From NCBI GenBank assembly GCA_964036315.1, contig OZ038480.1, forward strand, positions 10,217,703-10,281,702: a stretch of 64,000 nucleotides of DNA, written 5' to 3'. Below are positions 1 to 10,079 of the stretch, piece after piece. The notes under the pieces are model-generated. The model did not search any database. It had not been told where the DNA came from and saw only the letters and a list, made by a program, of their open reading frames with translations. This stretch comes from Acanthosepion esculentum. Lineage: Eukaryota; Mollusca; Cephalopoda; Sepiida; Sepiidae. The position numbers and the translations under genes are program-made. How positions within the stretch are numbered: position 1 is the first letter of the stretch; every line of letters starts with the position of its first letter.

Positions 1-922
1 TTGCTTACGATAAAGTCATACTAAGGGTATTGGTTGTCATATGATAACCAAAGGTAAGCACTGTCGAATATAGATAGCACTTAGAAATAGCAAGTACTAT
101 TAGCAACATGTGGCCTTGTAGCAGGCAAAACAAAACTTAATAGGTAAAGAAATTCTGCCTACCTGCCTTCTTTTGATGCGATTGTTATCAAGAATGTTTC
201 TTAGATTTGTCCCCTAGTGTTGTGACTCCTACTTTCATTTTGTATCTCATTAACATGACCTTGTGCAAGTTTAAAGTCAGTGAGGAATCTTATTAATATT
301 TACTAAGCTTAATTTACTTTACAAGGGCAGACAGGTGAAAATAGAGTTAGTAAGATGATGTAGCGTCAGTCATGTCTTACTGAAGTTTGAGAATTTAAAT
401 AATTGGCACAGTTACAGTACATTTGAATTGGAATTAATCCTGGTTTTACCAGCATAATCAAAGAACATCGAGTAATTACTATAGCTTCACTGTTCCTTTC
501 ATCCCGACCTGGACAAATAAATGGAATTTCTTCTATGGCACAAGTATTTCGTTATCTTCACGAAAGAGTTAAAGTTATGGAGAAAGTTGCGCTGAGACGA
601 TGAAAACTTTTAGGTCTTGTCTTGAAGTCAGAACGCCACGTTCGTTTAGCCGGATTTGCTCTTGTCTTTCAATCCCAGTTCTTCGTTTGTAAAATCTTTG
701 CCATAATACTATTGTTCTGCCTTGTTACTGATAATTTGCCTTGCATATATTGTTTGCTTGCTTTGTATTATTTTTTGCCCTGTTCTTTTTTCTTATGCTA
801 TTGATTATTAGGAACTTTGTCAATTCTGTTTGTTGGACAGTTCTACCGTTTATTTACATTTAACCATGGCCACTAACTCTACATAATCAAATGGTAAAGG
901 CATTAGATTTGCCTTCTTTCTG

Positions 923-1036
923 AAGTGTACGGTTCAATACTACACCGAATGCATATTTTAAGCTATTTTGGGGACTTTAAAGTGTACGGTTCAATACGAC
1001 ACTAAATCCATATTTTAATCTATTTTAGGGATTTAA
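923..1036. repeat. 57-bp tandem duplication, two copies
   Basis: The segment starting AAGTGTACGGTTCAATAC at 923 recurs at 980 with a few substitutions, a period of 57 bases. It is non-coding and isolated, and looks like a simple local duplication. Confidence 0.75.
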
Positions 1037-1895
1037 AATCGAAGTACATACTCTTGCCGGTTTAACCGAACTACGTTCATTAGACACTGGATCATTATAT
1101 CAATCAACTACGGCTTTCCATTCAATGATACTACTGAAACACTTTCTTAATAGCAAATTCTTTTAAAATGTAAAAGAAAACGACTCAGCATAAAAAGATC
1201 TTGTTTCACACTAAACTTTTCTCATTGTTAACAATAATGATTGTTCTTGACAAACAAAATTTTGTTACATTTGAACGGTTACTTATTCAGTTAGAAAAAA
1301 AGTGATATTACATTCCGACCAATTTTACGTAAATATCACGCTTGCTACAATTGTTATATAAATTGTTACATATAAATGTTCAAATATTCACAAATATTTA
1401 AGAAATAAAATCAAAATATTAGAAGAGAAACAAAATAAACAAATCAAAATGTTCAAAATGACACAAAGTAAAATGAAAGAATTACAAATACATCAAAATA
1501 AATTAAACCCCGATGGCAAGGTCATTACGCTGGGCAAAACAAAACAAAACACTAATTGTACAGTTTTGGAATTAAATGGTAATTAAATTAAATAAAAAGT
1601 TATTTCCATTTTTACGGATATTCATAAGCTGGTAGTTAATCTATGGTCAGGACTTTCGGCAAATCAATAATAAAACACAATAAGGACGTTGTTCATCTAA
1701 TATGCTTCAGTAAAATCACATCTGATGAAATCATAGATAAATATGTTATTCTTTAAGCTTTTGAGCCCTGCGTTCCTGAACAGTTTTAACCCTTCTGTCT
1801 CAGCTCCTGAGTCAAAATTTCGCAAATAATTGGTATGTAATGTTTCACGGTAGATATAAAAAGAGTTACAAGTGCATACCCACCATTCAACCGGT

Positions 1896-1976
1896 AGCTG
1901 AGCATTAAGTCATTGTTCTCTACCACCGTTCAGCCTGTGGCTGGGCATTAAGTCATTTTTTCTACCACCGATAAAG
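1896..1976. repeat. 43-bp tandem duplication, two copies
   Basis: GCATTAAGTCATT followed by TCTACCACCG occurs at about 1902 and again at about 1945. The copies differ mainly in the length of a T run. Confidence 0.7.
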
Positions 1977-2269
1977 CAGTGGCCAGGGCTCAAAGGTTTA
2001 ACGAAGGCTAATGCGTTGTGTGGTGTTAAATTCGCTGAATTGCTAAGTACTCAAGGGATGTTGTACCTACTTCGAAATTCAGCACGGATATCACTGCACA
2101 AAAGTAATGGGTGCATGACTGATTTGTTAACCACGGCAGGTCATTCACAGTGGAACTGTATATATAGATATTTAATAAGCTTAGCACAGTATGGCGCTGT
2201 TAGCTATTTTTACTGCTTATCAATCTTTTGCAGGTTATTTAAAGTCAGGAAATATTTTAGGTTATAATG

Positions 2270-2460
2270 TTTTGGGAGATAATAATGATTTACCGGTACA
2301 AGTTTTACTAATTAACCCATAGCTCAGGGAGAAGAGTTGGATTCATACCTTTTCCAAAGGTATTTTCGTGTAAGTAAATATAACGGACATGATTGGAATT
2401 AGAACTAGGATCTTCGATTTCCAATTCGGAGCTGTTATCCATTACACCACCCGTACATAC
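2270..2460 (-). mobile_element. tRNA-derived SINE
   Basis: Read on the minus strand, a tRNA-like head (A-box-like GTGTAATGGATAACAG, weak B-box-like GTTCTAATTCC) is followed by a body containing ACCTTTGGAAAAGGTATGAATCC and ATGGGTTAA. The same body recurs at 57,020-57,190, also on the minus strand, so this is an interspersed family and not a tRNA gene. tRNA-derived SINEs are well documented in octopus. The exact ends and target duplication were not resolved. Confidence 0.65.
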
Positions 2461-2632
2461 AAGCTTACAGTATCTGATATTCGTAAGCGGTCACCCATCA
2501 AGGTACTGGCCAGGCTCGGCTTAACTTCGGTGCTTATGCGAGGGCCGATGTCATATAGCCGTAAGCCTAGCAACTATTTAGAATGGAATGCAATATATAT
2601 ATTACATTGTTTCATTGGATGTTTTACTGCCA

Positions 2633-2672
2633 TATAGGCGATTATGGCTCTCCACAAATCCCTTTCCTTTCT
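2633..2672 (-). mobile_element. Short LINE 3' scrap
   Basis: AGGCGATTATGGCTCTCCAC matches, with one mismatch, the end of the RTE-like LINE fragment at 14,990-15,345 (AGGCGATCATGGCTCTCCAC), followed by a similar CT-rich stretch. It lies just left of the copia insertion. The match is short, so this could be chance. Confidence 0.4.
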
Positions 2673-2710
2673 TATTTGTAAATTTTCACGAATTCTTGGG
2701 AAAAATAGTG

Positions 2711-2715
2711 GACTG
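2711..2715. repeat. Target-site duplication, left of copia element
   Basis: GACTG abuts the left LTR and is repeated exactly at 7908-7912 on the far side of the right LTR. Five bases is the usual duplication made by copia-type integrases. It fixes the outer ends of the element. Confidence 0.85.
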
Positions 2716-3061
2716 TGTTAAATATGTTCACCGTAGTCTGAATGTAGAAATCCAACGTAAGTAATTTGTTCAATGAAACAACACCAATATCCAGTAGCAG
2801 CTGTTCAATAATTCTTAAGGTCTTCCATATCAGAGGTTGGCAGTGAATATTCGGAGAGAGTAGGAAAGCGTAGTTCTTCAGGTCTTTCACCTGACGGGTT
2901 AGCAGTGGATATTCCGAGAAAACAAAATGGCCGCCTTTATACACGTCGGATTGAATATTTCAAGTCTTCTGATTGGTTAACCTTCTATTGGTAGACTATA
3001 AAATGAGTCAGCTCATTTTGGTTGGCTCACTAGTATATGGAATATCCAAAAAACTGTAACA
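2716..3061 (-). repeat. 3' LTR of copia element
   Basis: This 346-bp LTR begins TGTTACAG and ends TTTAACA on the minus strand, with the short inverted TGTTA/TAACA ends typical of LTRs. It aligns with 7566-7907 throughout; the main length difference is a 4-base insertion near 2,757. A related diverged solo LTR lies at 12,194-12,523. Confidence 0.93.
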
Positions 3062-3075
3062 CCCCCCTTTTTTGG
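3062..3075 (-). other. Polypurine tract of copia element
   Basis: Immediately inside the 3' LTR the minus strand is a purine run of A and G (C and T on the plus strand). This is the expected position and composition of the primer for plus-strand DNA synthesis in an LTR retroelement. Confidence 0.8.
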
Positions 3076-3593
3076 GTACATTATGGAATCTTCTTTCAAA
3101 ATATTAGTAAAGTCAATATTCATATGGAACAAATGCTTTAGTATTCATAAAATGAAGTTTTTTTTTTCTCTTTTTTGTTAAACCTTTTTTTTAGCATTCA
3201 TAAAATAATAATTTTTTTAATTTAATTTTTGTTTTTAAATGAAAAATTTATATCCACAAAAATTAGTTATATCATTTGTCCATTGTTAAGTACTTCAGGT
3301 TAATAAACATTAACAACAATATTATAAATTTAGGTTGTGATCACAATAAAAAAGGTGGAAAAAGTTGTTATTTTACCCATATCTGGGACCCATTAAAACA
3401 GTTACTATCACTCCGGGTCAGAGTGATTCTGAGAGTTATTCAGGAGGAGGACTGGGCTAAAAGTAGGACTATTCACATTTATACCCCAATATAGGACAAT
3501 AACTAATGGATGCAGTTTTATGTCCTACCCAGAAATATAGGACAGTGACTAATGGATGCAGTTTTACGTCTTACCCAGGACTATAGGAGAACC
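3076..3593 (-). other. Copia 3' untranslated region
   Basis: This non-coding stretch of about 520 bases separates the RNase H reading frame from the polypurine tract. It is AT-rich and contains a 46-bp tandem duplication (3,490-3,585). It has no support as a gene. Confidence 0.6.
3490..3585. repeat. 46-bp tandem duplication
   Basis: The unit TAGGACA followed by GACTAATGGATGCAGTTTTA recurs with a 46-base period (3492 and 3538), inside the copia element just downstream of its last reading frame. The copies differ by a few bases. Confidence 0.75.
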
Positions 3594-4292
3594 TTATAAG
3601 TCAGTACCAAATATGAGTGGAATGAAAGCCCGTAATTTCAATTTTGTAATTGGCTTTGTAAACAAATCCGACACGTTATTTTCCGATTGAACATATTCAA
3701 TTTGTACTGTTTTCTTTTGTACCTGATCCCTAACAAATTGATATTTAATATCAATATGCTTTGATCTTTGATGTATTATTGGATTTTTAGCCAAAGCAAT
3801 ACTGGCCTGATTATCACAGTAAATAGTTATAGGCTCACTTATTATTAGTGTTTTAATAGTTTTTATTAGTAATTTAAGAAAAATAGCCTCTTGTGTTGCT
3901 TGCGACAATGCAACGTATTCTGCTTCGCAGGTCGAAAGAGAAATCATACCCTGTTTCTTAGATTTCCAGCTACTCATTGGATTATCTTTTGCCAATCTAA
4001 AGCAATATCCTGTGATACTTTTACGATCTGGTGAATTTGCCCAATCAGCATCACAAAATCCTTCCAGTTGTAGTGGGTTTTTTGATTGTCGAAATACTAG
4101 GCACTGATTCTTAGTTCCCTTTAAATAACGTAATACTTGCTTAGCTCTTGTTAAATGCACATTCCTTGGTTTATTTAAGTTTTGAGACAACCTAGTAACC
4201 GTATAGCAGATGTCTGGCCTTGTTGATGTCATGATGTAAATAAGACGCCCTATCAACATTCTGTATTCTCTCTCACACACGGCTATACCATC
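3594..4292 (-). pseudogene. Copia RNase H domain (C-terminus of Pol)
   Basis: This frame encodes the copia-type RNase H, which degrades the RNA strand of the RNA:DNA hybrid during reverse transcription. Counted from the local ATG at 4280, the acidic residues are visible in order: FCDADWA (D77), STCEAEYVAL (E119) and IYCDNQAS (D156). HIDIKYQFVRDQV and the terminal LFTKPI motif are also copia-typical. The segment MLIGRLIYIMTSTRPDI at the start is the usual link from reverse transcriptase to RNase H. A TAA at 4293-4295 separates it from the preceding frame, which otherwise continues directly, so the break is a single nonsense mutation. Confidence 0.93.
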
Positions 4293-4739
4293 TTAATTAT
4301 TCATAATTGTGTTCAAATCCATTTCACATGGAGCAGTCCGCGTTTTCCAATTTTGCATGCTGAATTTTGATAAGAGTTTGTCGATGTATCTGGATTGATT
4401 CATTGTAATAGTGTTATCCTTAAATTCGAACTGTATACCAAGAAACCATGATAGTTGACCCAAGTCGGTCATTTTAAACCTTATATTTAAGGAATTTTTA
4501 ATTTTTAATACAGTAGCTTTACATTTTGAAGCAATTAACATATCGTCGACCCAAATAATCAGAATTGCTAATATTTCATTATTAAATGTCCTTGTGTACA
4601 GGCATGGGTCTACTGGGGAGGTTTCAAAAAGTTGTTCAATTAAATAGGAATGTAGTAATTTATTCCACGTTCTTCCGCTTTGCTTCAGCCCATATAGTGA
4701 CTTTTTGAGTTTCCATACATAATTGTCACCTTTTTTCAA
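4293..4739 (-). pseudogene. Copia reverse transcriptase, palm C-terminal part
   Basis: This part of the reverse transcriptase contains LYGLKQSGRTW (usual copia form YGLKQA.R.W) and the active-site box IIWVDDMLIA with both aspartates (D65, D66), followed by TDLGQLSWFLGI and MNQSRYIDKLLSKF, all standard for the family. It overlaps the upstream frame by 14 bases in another phase. A run of A on the minus strand near 4,730-4,737 is one base out of phase, which looks like a single-base indel. Confidence 0.93.
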
Positions 4740-5079
4740 AACCTTCTGGCGATTTTATGTATATTTCATAGTCAATCGGTGCATTCAAATATGCTCCTTT
4801 GACACCCATATGGTGTATATCCATGCCATAATGCGCAGCCATTTGCATTAAAATTCTTATTGTTGTCATGTTTGTTGTTGGACTGAATGTTTCTACACAA
4901 TCTTCCCCGTATATCTTCGAAAATCCTTTAGCTACAAAACGCGCCTTATACACTGGCGAACCATCCTTATTTCGTTTTACAGTATAAACCCAACGGCTGC
5001 CAATAATATTTTTATCATCCGGGGCCTTTTTCAATTCAAATGTATCATTTGATACGAGAGATTCCATTTCTTTTTGCAT
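4726..5079 (-). pseudogene. Copia reverse transcriptase, N-terminal part with altered motif A
   Basis: The frame begins in the conserved copia linker (MQKEMESL, then SRWVYTVKRN and YKARFVAKGFSKIYGEDCVETFSP) and runs to motif A. In copia elements motif A is normally M-D-V-K-x-A-[YF]-L-N, where the Asp binds a catalytic metal. Here it reads HHMGVKGAYLNAP with Gly at residue 92 (codon GGT, 4806-4804). One A-to-G change from GAT would explain it. The enzyme would be inactive even without the frameshift. Confidence 0.9.
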
Positions 5080-5477
5080 GGCGGCTATCCATCGTTTGAA
5101 ATTATCAGAATTTATGGCTTCTTAATAGTTCTTCGTGATACATTGCACTGAGTAGCAACAGTCAATGTCACAGATATTACATTGATCCATTCCAAAATAG
5201 TCTGGCTTTCTTCTAATTCTGGTCGGATAACGCGGAATTTATCCCCCCTTATTAGTTGTATTTTCTTTTAATTCAAGGTTTGCGCCTGATTTTCCCTCGT
5301 CTATATCGTCTGATATAACACCTTCCTCTAATTGTGGATCTTGAACGGGTTTTCTATTTATAGGCCTTATCTCATAATTAGGCCATACTGGTTCATGTGG
5401 GACCAGCTCCTCACAATTAATATTCTTTTCTTTGGGATCCTTTACTTGCTCAAAGTAATCGGTAAATCTGTCGCATC
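5080..5477 (-). pseudogene. Broken integrase-RT linker of copia
   Basis: Between the integrase and reverse transcriptase frames the minus strand still translates in pieces into a hydrophilic acidic linker followed by YPTRIRRKP and FKRWIAAMQKEM-like sequence, as in other copia elements. Stops or frame changes lie near 5,475, 5,235 and 5,120. No catalytic motif is expected here. Confidence 0.7.
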
Positions 5478-6378
5478 TTATTTTCTTATTATTTTACTTT
5501 CTGGGAAATAAATCATATAGGTCGGGCTTGATTTGTCATAGCCAATAAATATGCCTCGTTCACTTTTTGGATCAAGTTTTGCCCTGTGGTCGACATATGT
5601 GTAGCAAATTATACCAAAAATATGCATACAACTTATGTTGGGTTTGTAATTCGTATAAGCCTCGTAGGGAGTCCTTTTAAGGTTACCATTATAGCAACGG
5701 TTTCTTATATATACGGCGGTATTTAATGCATAGACCCACAGATTTTTGGGTAACTTAGATTCTATTAGCAAACATCTAACCATTTCGAAAAGCGTCCGCC
5801 AACTACGTTCAGTGATTCCATTCTGGTGCGGCGAATAGGGGCTGATCCTCTCATGTTTAATGCCTTCATTTATTAGGAGGTTTTCGTAATCATCAGAAGT
5901 AAATTCTCCACCATTATCTGTTCTAATTATTTTCACTTTTCCATAAGGTGAAATATCAGATAAATACATTCTTGTAGCTTGTAGGGTATCAGATTTGTTT
6001 TTCAGAAAATATATCATAAGTCCTGAATATTCGTCCACAAAGTGTAATACATATGCATAAGTGACTATACCCATTGGTGAAATTGGACCCGCTAAGTCGC
6101 AATAAACTCTGAACAAGATATCTGTTGATTTTGGGATTCGATCCCTATTTCTATTCATTTTTCCTTTAATACATGTGTCACAATGTTGTAAGCCCTTTGA
6201 AGATGCAATTTTCATTCCAGTAACATGTTCTTGTAATTTTTTTAACATCCGAACTATTACAGTGACCTAATATTTTATGCCAAGTCGCTAAGTCGTGGGT
6301 GACCGTTTTCACAGATTTAATACTTTTCAAATAATATAAACGTCCATTTTGTTGTATATTAAATTCAGTTCCGTCTGG
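5478..6378 (-). pseudogene. Copia GAG-pre-integrase and integrase core
   Basis: This would encode the integrase that inserts the cDNA. The N-terminal zinc-binding part is visible as WHKILGHCN (just upstream of the local ATG at 6248) and HCDTCIKGK. The catalytic DD35E triad is complete: D51 (RVYCDLAGP), D111 (IIRTDNGGEF) and E147 (NGITERSWR), with 35 residues between the last two. FGIICYTYV and RGIFIGYD near the end match the usual C-terminal boundary. The upstream edge is a single TAG (6379-6381) interrupting an otherwise continuous frame. Confidence 0.93.
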
Positions 6379-7575
6379 CTATATTAACTTTGAATTGTCT
6401 CGGTCAAAATTAACTTTAACACCAGTTTTAACAGCAGACTGAACCGAGAAAATATTTTGTTTAAATTTAGGGATATATAAAGCCCTTTTTAATAAACATT
6501 TACAAATATTTCCATTAGTATCTCGTAAATAAATACAGGCATCGCCTCTTTTTAAAACTAAATTGTTAGGTCCAGTTCTGTCAACCAACTCTATAAAATG
6601 TTTATCAGTTTCGAAATAGGGGTCAAAATTAATAAATTTTGTTTTATCAGCAATTACATGATTTGTCGCACCCGTATCGACTAGGTAAGAATTAGTAGTA
6701 TTGGGTATAATATCCAACTCAAAGGAAAAGGCATATCTTCGCTCATTCGAAAAAGCTTTTACATTTTTACAAAAATCACTCCTTTTATAAAATTGACATT
6801 TCGCACGTATATGCCCGACTTTACCACAACGAAAGCAGATGATATTTGATTTTCTATTATTATTATTATTATTATTGCTGTTGTTGTTGTGGTTTTTAGG
6901 CCCCCTATTTTTAATATCATAATTCCTGGTCTGGTCTTTACTGAATTTTTTAAATGACGTTCTTAGTTGCATTACGTTTTTTCCTTGTTTTGCTGGGTTG
7001 CACATTTTTTCAGTTTCTTCATAACTACGTAATGCGTCTTTAAACTCAGTGAAAGTTAGACTTTTATCTTTTTGAATTATGACTGTCGTGAATGGTTTAA
7101 ATGTCGGTGGTAATCCCTTTAAAACCATGGCTATTAACAGCCCATCTGAAATAGTCTCACCTGACATTTTTAAGGCATCTGTGACATTCTCAGCCCGTAT
7201 AATATAATCTGTTACGGATTCATTCTCTCGTCTCCTTAACGCGGTTAGTTCAGTATATAAAGCAATAATTTAAGGCTTACCTTTTGGTAAGTAGTGTTCA
7301 CGCAATATCTGTAGCGCTCGGCGTCCATTGTCCTTGGCGTCTCGCATTATTAAAGACAAACTTCTGTCATCCAGACATTGTATTAATTCAGCGAACACGG
7401 TCGCATTTCCTTCCATAAAATCATCGTCTTCCTTCTGGTCATCTTGGCAAAGGATGATGTCATGAAGTTTTTGTATTCTAACGTAGCCTAAGAATTTCGT
7501 TTCCCACGTTTCATATCTGGACTCGTCTCTGTCAAAATACAGTCGTAATCTGGGCTCATAACCAATGTTATACAT
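6379..7575 (-). pseudogene. Copia Gag and aspartic protease
   Basis: The N-terminal part resembles the copia Gag (UBN2-like) fold (YFDRDESRYETWETKFLGYV). One TAA at 7270-7272 splits it, after which the same frame continues. Counted from the ATG at 7167 there is an Asn-rich tract (about 93-104), a CCHC nucleic-acid-binding knuckle C-F-R-C-G-K-V-G-H-I-R-A-K-C (111-124) and the protease site YLVDTGATNH (D164-T-G). The most likely start is an ATG at 7575, just inside the LTR end; an ATG at 7605 is also open. The frame ends at a premature TAG at 6379-6381 before integrase. Confidence 0.9.
7550..7565 (-). other. Copia primer binding site (half-tRNA type)
   Basis: Directly after the 5' LTR, with a TT spacer, the minus strand reads GGTTATGAGCCCAG. 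This is complementary, apart from one base, to the anticodon arm of metazoan initiator tRNA-Met (...CUGGGCCCAUAACC), not to a tRNA 3' CCA end. Drosophila copia is known to prime from a tRNA-iMet fragment cut in the anticodon loop, so the same mechanism is inferred. Confidence 0.75.
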
Positions 7576-7907
7576 GTTCACCGTAGTCTGAATGTAGAAA
7601 TCCAACGCAATTTGTTCAATGAAACAACACCAATATCGAGTAGCAGCTGTTCAATAATTCTTAAGGTCTTCCATATCAGAGGTTGGCAGTGGATATTCGG
7701 AGAGAGTAGGAAAGCGTAGTTCTTCAGGTCTTTCATCTGACAGGTTAGCAGTGGATATTCCGAGAAAACAAAATGGCCGCCTTTATACACGTCGGATTGA
7801 ATATTTCAAGTCTTCTGATTGGTTAACCTTCTCTTGGTAAACTATAAAATGAGTCAGCTCATTTTGGTTGGCTCACTAGTATATAGAGTATCCAAAAAAC
7901 TGTAACA
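7566..7907 (-). repeat. 5' LTR of copia element
   Basis: This 342-bp LTR runs from TGTTACAG to TATAACA on the minus strand. It aligns with 2716-3061. The minus-strand sequence ACTATAAAATG-like near 7,845 (CATTTTATAG) is a plausible TATA region for the element promoter, but this is inference. Confidence 0.93.
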
Positions 7908-7912
7908 GACTG
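7908..7912. repeat. Target-site duplication, right of copia element
   Basis: GACTG is an exact match to 2711-2715. Confidence 0.85.
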
Positions 7913-7939
7913 GTTTCCCCGTTGTCTTCTCAACTGTTT

Positions 7940-8220
7940 TAATTCAGTATCTGTCTATATTTCTGAGATGAGGCATTATGTACACTATTTACATTATTCG
8001 GACTATTATCTATATCTTTGTTGCCATATTTATCACAACGTTTCGGTCGTTGTACACTCCGGCCTTCTTCAGCGAGCAAAATAAAGGGTTCGGTTCGACA
8101 TTTCAACCACCTGAAGAAGGCCGGGGCGTACAAAGGCCGGAGCGTACAACGGCCGAAACGTTGCGATAAATATGGCAACAAAGATGAGGACAATAGTCCG
8201 AATAATGTAAATAATGTTTT
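7940..8220. mobile_element. Inverted-repeat element related to the 107-bp satellite
   Basis: The left arm (about 7,979-8,073) and right arm (about 8,109-8,215) are reverse complements with some mismatches, including ACATTATTCGGACTATT / AATAGTCCGAATAATGT and CAACGTTTCGG / CCGAAACGTTG. The spacer contains AAAGGGTTCGGTTCGACA. The arm sequence is the same as the unit of the tandem array at 57.6-59.1 kb. No protein is encoded. It is probably a non-autonomous foldback-type repeat, class unknown. Confidence 0.75.
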
Positions 8221-8280
8221 AATTCAGAGTCTTCCTAGTCTTAGACTGGTTGCCACTCAAGGCTAGAAAGCCCAGTCAAC
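8221..8280 (-). mobile_element. SINE body fragment
   Basis: AATTCAGAGTCTTCCTAG and GACTGGTTGCCA-like sequence match the conserved central part of the SINEs at 35,862-36,180 and 55,764-56,040. It lacks a tRNA-like head. The short match limits confidence. Confidence 0.5.
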
Positions 8281-9470
8281 TTGAAATTAACTGGAAAACT
8301 CCGAGCAAATCAAACATTATGCCTCACTGCAAAAGAATTACGTCCTCTACTCAATGCCGCAAAACAGAAACTAAGTCTAGCGCCTTTATATTGATGCAAT
8401 ATGCAAGTTGCTACACGACACATATGTGTGTCATGTAAGCAGTAATGTTACATAAATGAACAATGAAGCAACAAGTAAAACAACATATATTTATAAGATT
8501 ACTGAAGCGTCTACTTTAGAGCAATGTTTATTAAACAAATCGCATATACATTGTTAATGTAGTGAATTCGATCTTAACTAAGTAATCTATAATGTGTATC
8601 TATTCCAGACTGAGTTATGTTGCGTAACTATCCCGTGTTTGCTGAGTGAAAAAAGTAGATGCGAATTTCCCACCAATACCAGTGGACTAGACTACACTCA
8701 GGTTCGTAAATATGTTTGGTGTACATCGTGGGCCAGATAGTTGCATTTCTCTTTTCAGGAGCACCATTTCTATGATTCGCGACAGAAGCGTTGATCTAAA
8801 CGTTGCTAATGAGACTTCGTGAAGAAAAAATGACGTGAGTTCGCGTCATACTGGAAGCTTTTTTTTTTTTTATTTTTGCTCCGTACTTTTATTAATGGCT
8901 GGAAAATGATAGTTTTGGAAGTTGAGATAAAAAAAAGTAAGTAACTGAAATTAAGATCAAAGAATCCTGTCAGAGATTAACAATGGAGATAGTATTTTCC
9001 TATTTTTTTTTGTTTGTTTGTTTTTGTTTTTTTTTGGCTGCTGCTACTTGGACAAGTAAGAAAGTTCTGGAAGAGAAACTTGCCCACTGCTCGCTCACAC
9101 ACACTCTTCTCAGTCAGGCCAATTTGACAAACAAATGACTAGATTTCTTAGTCAAGATTTCTGCTGATGGGAGATATCCCAAAGAGAAGGGAATCAATGT
9201 TTTTTCCCAACGACAATAATATGAAATTAACAAAAATGGCCGCTTCCAGAATTCGAATATACATATATATAGTGCATTGAGCACTATTCGTTTTAACTTA
9301 TTACACTTTTTTTTTCTTTGTACCAGAGATTTAAGGTACAGGACGATTTCTTTCGCCCTGTTCGGAGGTTTCTGGTGCTTTCTTTTTTCCATTTTTCCTC
9401 TGATGCCAATTTATTTGAAAATTGTGCTATCAAGGTTTTTTTTCACCCACCGAGTATTTAAATAGATTTA
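8281..9470. other. Unassigned DNA
   Basis: I see no supported gene or classified element. There are poly-T runs near 8,860 and 9,005-9,035. Minus-strand and plus-strand open frames at 9,114-9,465 have no recognisable domain. Confidence 0.4.
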
Positions 9471-9471
9471 C

Positions 9472-9633
<162 letters not shown>

Positions 9634-9639
9634 ATAAAA

Positions 9640-9760
9640 ATAAAGTTTTAAGGTATGCTATATTTTTGGGTTGAAGTGCTCAATATCAGGAATATAGGTT
9701 ATGCAAATATAAAAGTGGACATTGAGATCAACACCCAGCAGCGCATTCTAAATATATATG
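9640..9760 (+). mobile_element. Leading part of the ribozyme-bearing repeat
   Basis: AAGTTTTAAGGTATGCTATATTT, a segment like GAAGTGCTCAATATCAG, and AAGTGGACATTGAGATCAACACCCAG recur at 35,690-35,880 (minus), 37,395-37,450, 60,930-61,040 and 61,450-61,560. In the other copies this leads into a hammerhead stem I. Here it is followed by a Penelope-like scrap instead. Confidence 0.6.
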
Positions 9761-9774
9761 GGAAATTAAAAACA

Positions 9775-9886
9775 AAACCAGATCCCGCCAAGAAATAGCA
9801 TGGAAAATAAGGAAAACAGAATCAGACTACAACAATAACTCCAAACATTGTCTGGAGGAGAAAATAGCTATAACCACCAACAAACA
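9775..9886 (+). pseudogene. Penelope-like element C-terminal fragment
   Basis: The plus strand translates as EIAWKIRKTESDYNNNSK then HCLEEKIAITTNK. This resembles the segment after the GIY-YIG domain of Penelope-like elements, as in the clearer copy at 49,365-49,562 (IKWEIIKRASPNSINSKNC, LCLEAKL). It is only about 35 residues, appears to lack a few residues at the Cys motif, and abuts a hammerhead core at 9891. Confidence 0.5.
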
Positions 9887-9945
9887 TGGCCTGAAGATTC
9901 TGTTTAAGCATGAAACAGACTGTCGCTGTTAGATACTGACATTAA
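9886..9945 (+). ncRNA. Hammerhead-ribozyme core, partial
   Basis: The conserved core is present in order: CTGAAGA (9891-9897, consensus CUGANGA), a weak stem II, GAAA (9912-9915), a three-base-pair stem III (ACA-GAC-TGT) and the cleavage C at 9924. The 3' stem I strand follows but is diverged, and the expected 5' strand (9,700-9,750) is separated by the Penelope scrap. Activity is therefore unlikely in this copy. Confidence 0.55.
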
Positions 9946-10079
9946 TGTCAAACTTATATATATATATATCCTATAATTCAAAATGTATCTTCTGGATACT
10001 AGTGTTTAAATTGAGTAGACGCCCTGTTTTCTAACTGTTTATTACGTCTAGCTGCCTGCGGATTCGAGAGATTTAATAA

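Larger units (their letters stand above)
1..2268. other. Unassigned AT-rich DNA
   Basis: No coding region or known mobile element could be supported here. Short open frames (for example 622-804 and 2016-2267, plus strand) have no recognisable motif and are treated as chance. The only internal structure I see is two short tandem duplications, listed separately. A highly diverged repeat could be hidden here. Confidence 0.5.
2711..7912 (-). mobile_element. Ty1/copia LTR retrotransposon, near-complete but defective
   Basis: All structural parts lie in the expected order on the minus strand: 5' LTR (7907-7566), primer binding site, gag with zinc knuckle, protease, integrase, reverse transcriptase, RNase H, polypurine tract and 3' LTR (3061-2716), bracketed by GACTG repeats. 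Integrase before reverse transcriptase is the copia order, not the gypsy order. The two LTRs differ at about 11 positions plus one 4-base indel in about 342 (roughly 3%), so the insertion is old but not ancient. The coding region carries in-frame stops at 7270-7272, 6379-6381 and 4293-4295, a break at 5478, further damage between 5,080 and 5,480 and a frameshift near 4,730. The copy cannot encode an intact polyprotein. Confidence 0.95.

Noticed and set aside
2725..3061. LTR start at 2725 (TGTTCACC)
   Set aside because: Similarity between the LTRs extends to 2716/7566, where TGTTA ends give matching GACTG duplications and place the primer site two bases away.
8100..8165. CTGAAGAAGGCCGG...CGGCCGAAACGTTG as a hammerhead ribozyme
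   Set aside because: The phrase has a CUGANGA-like box, a strong stem and GAAAC, but an extra A separates the box from stem II and there is no stem III with a cleavage triplet.
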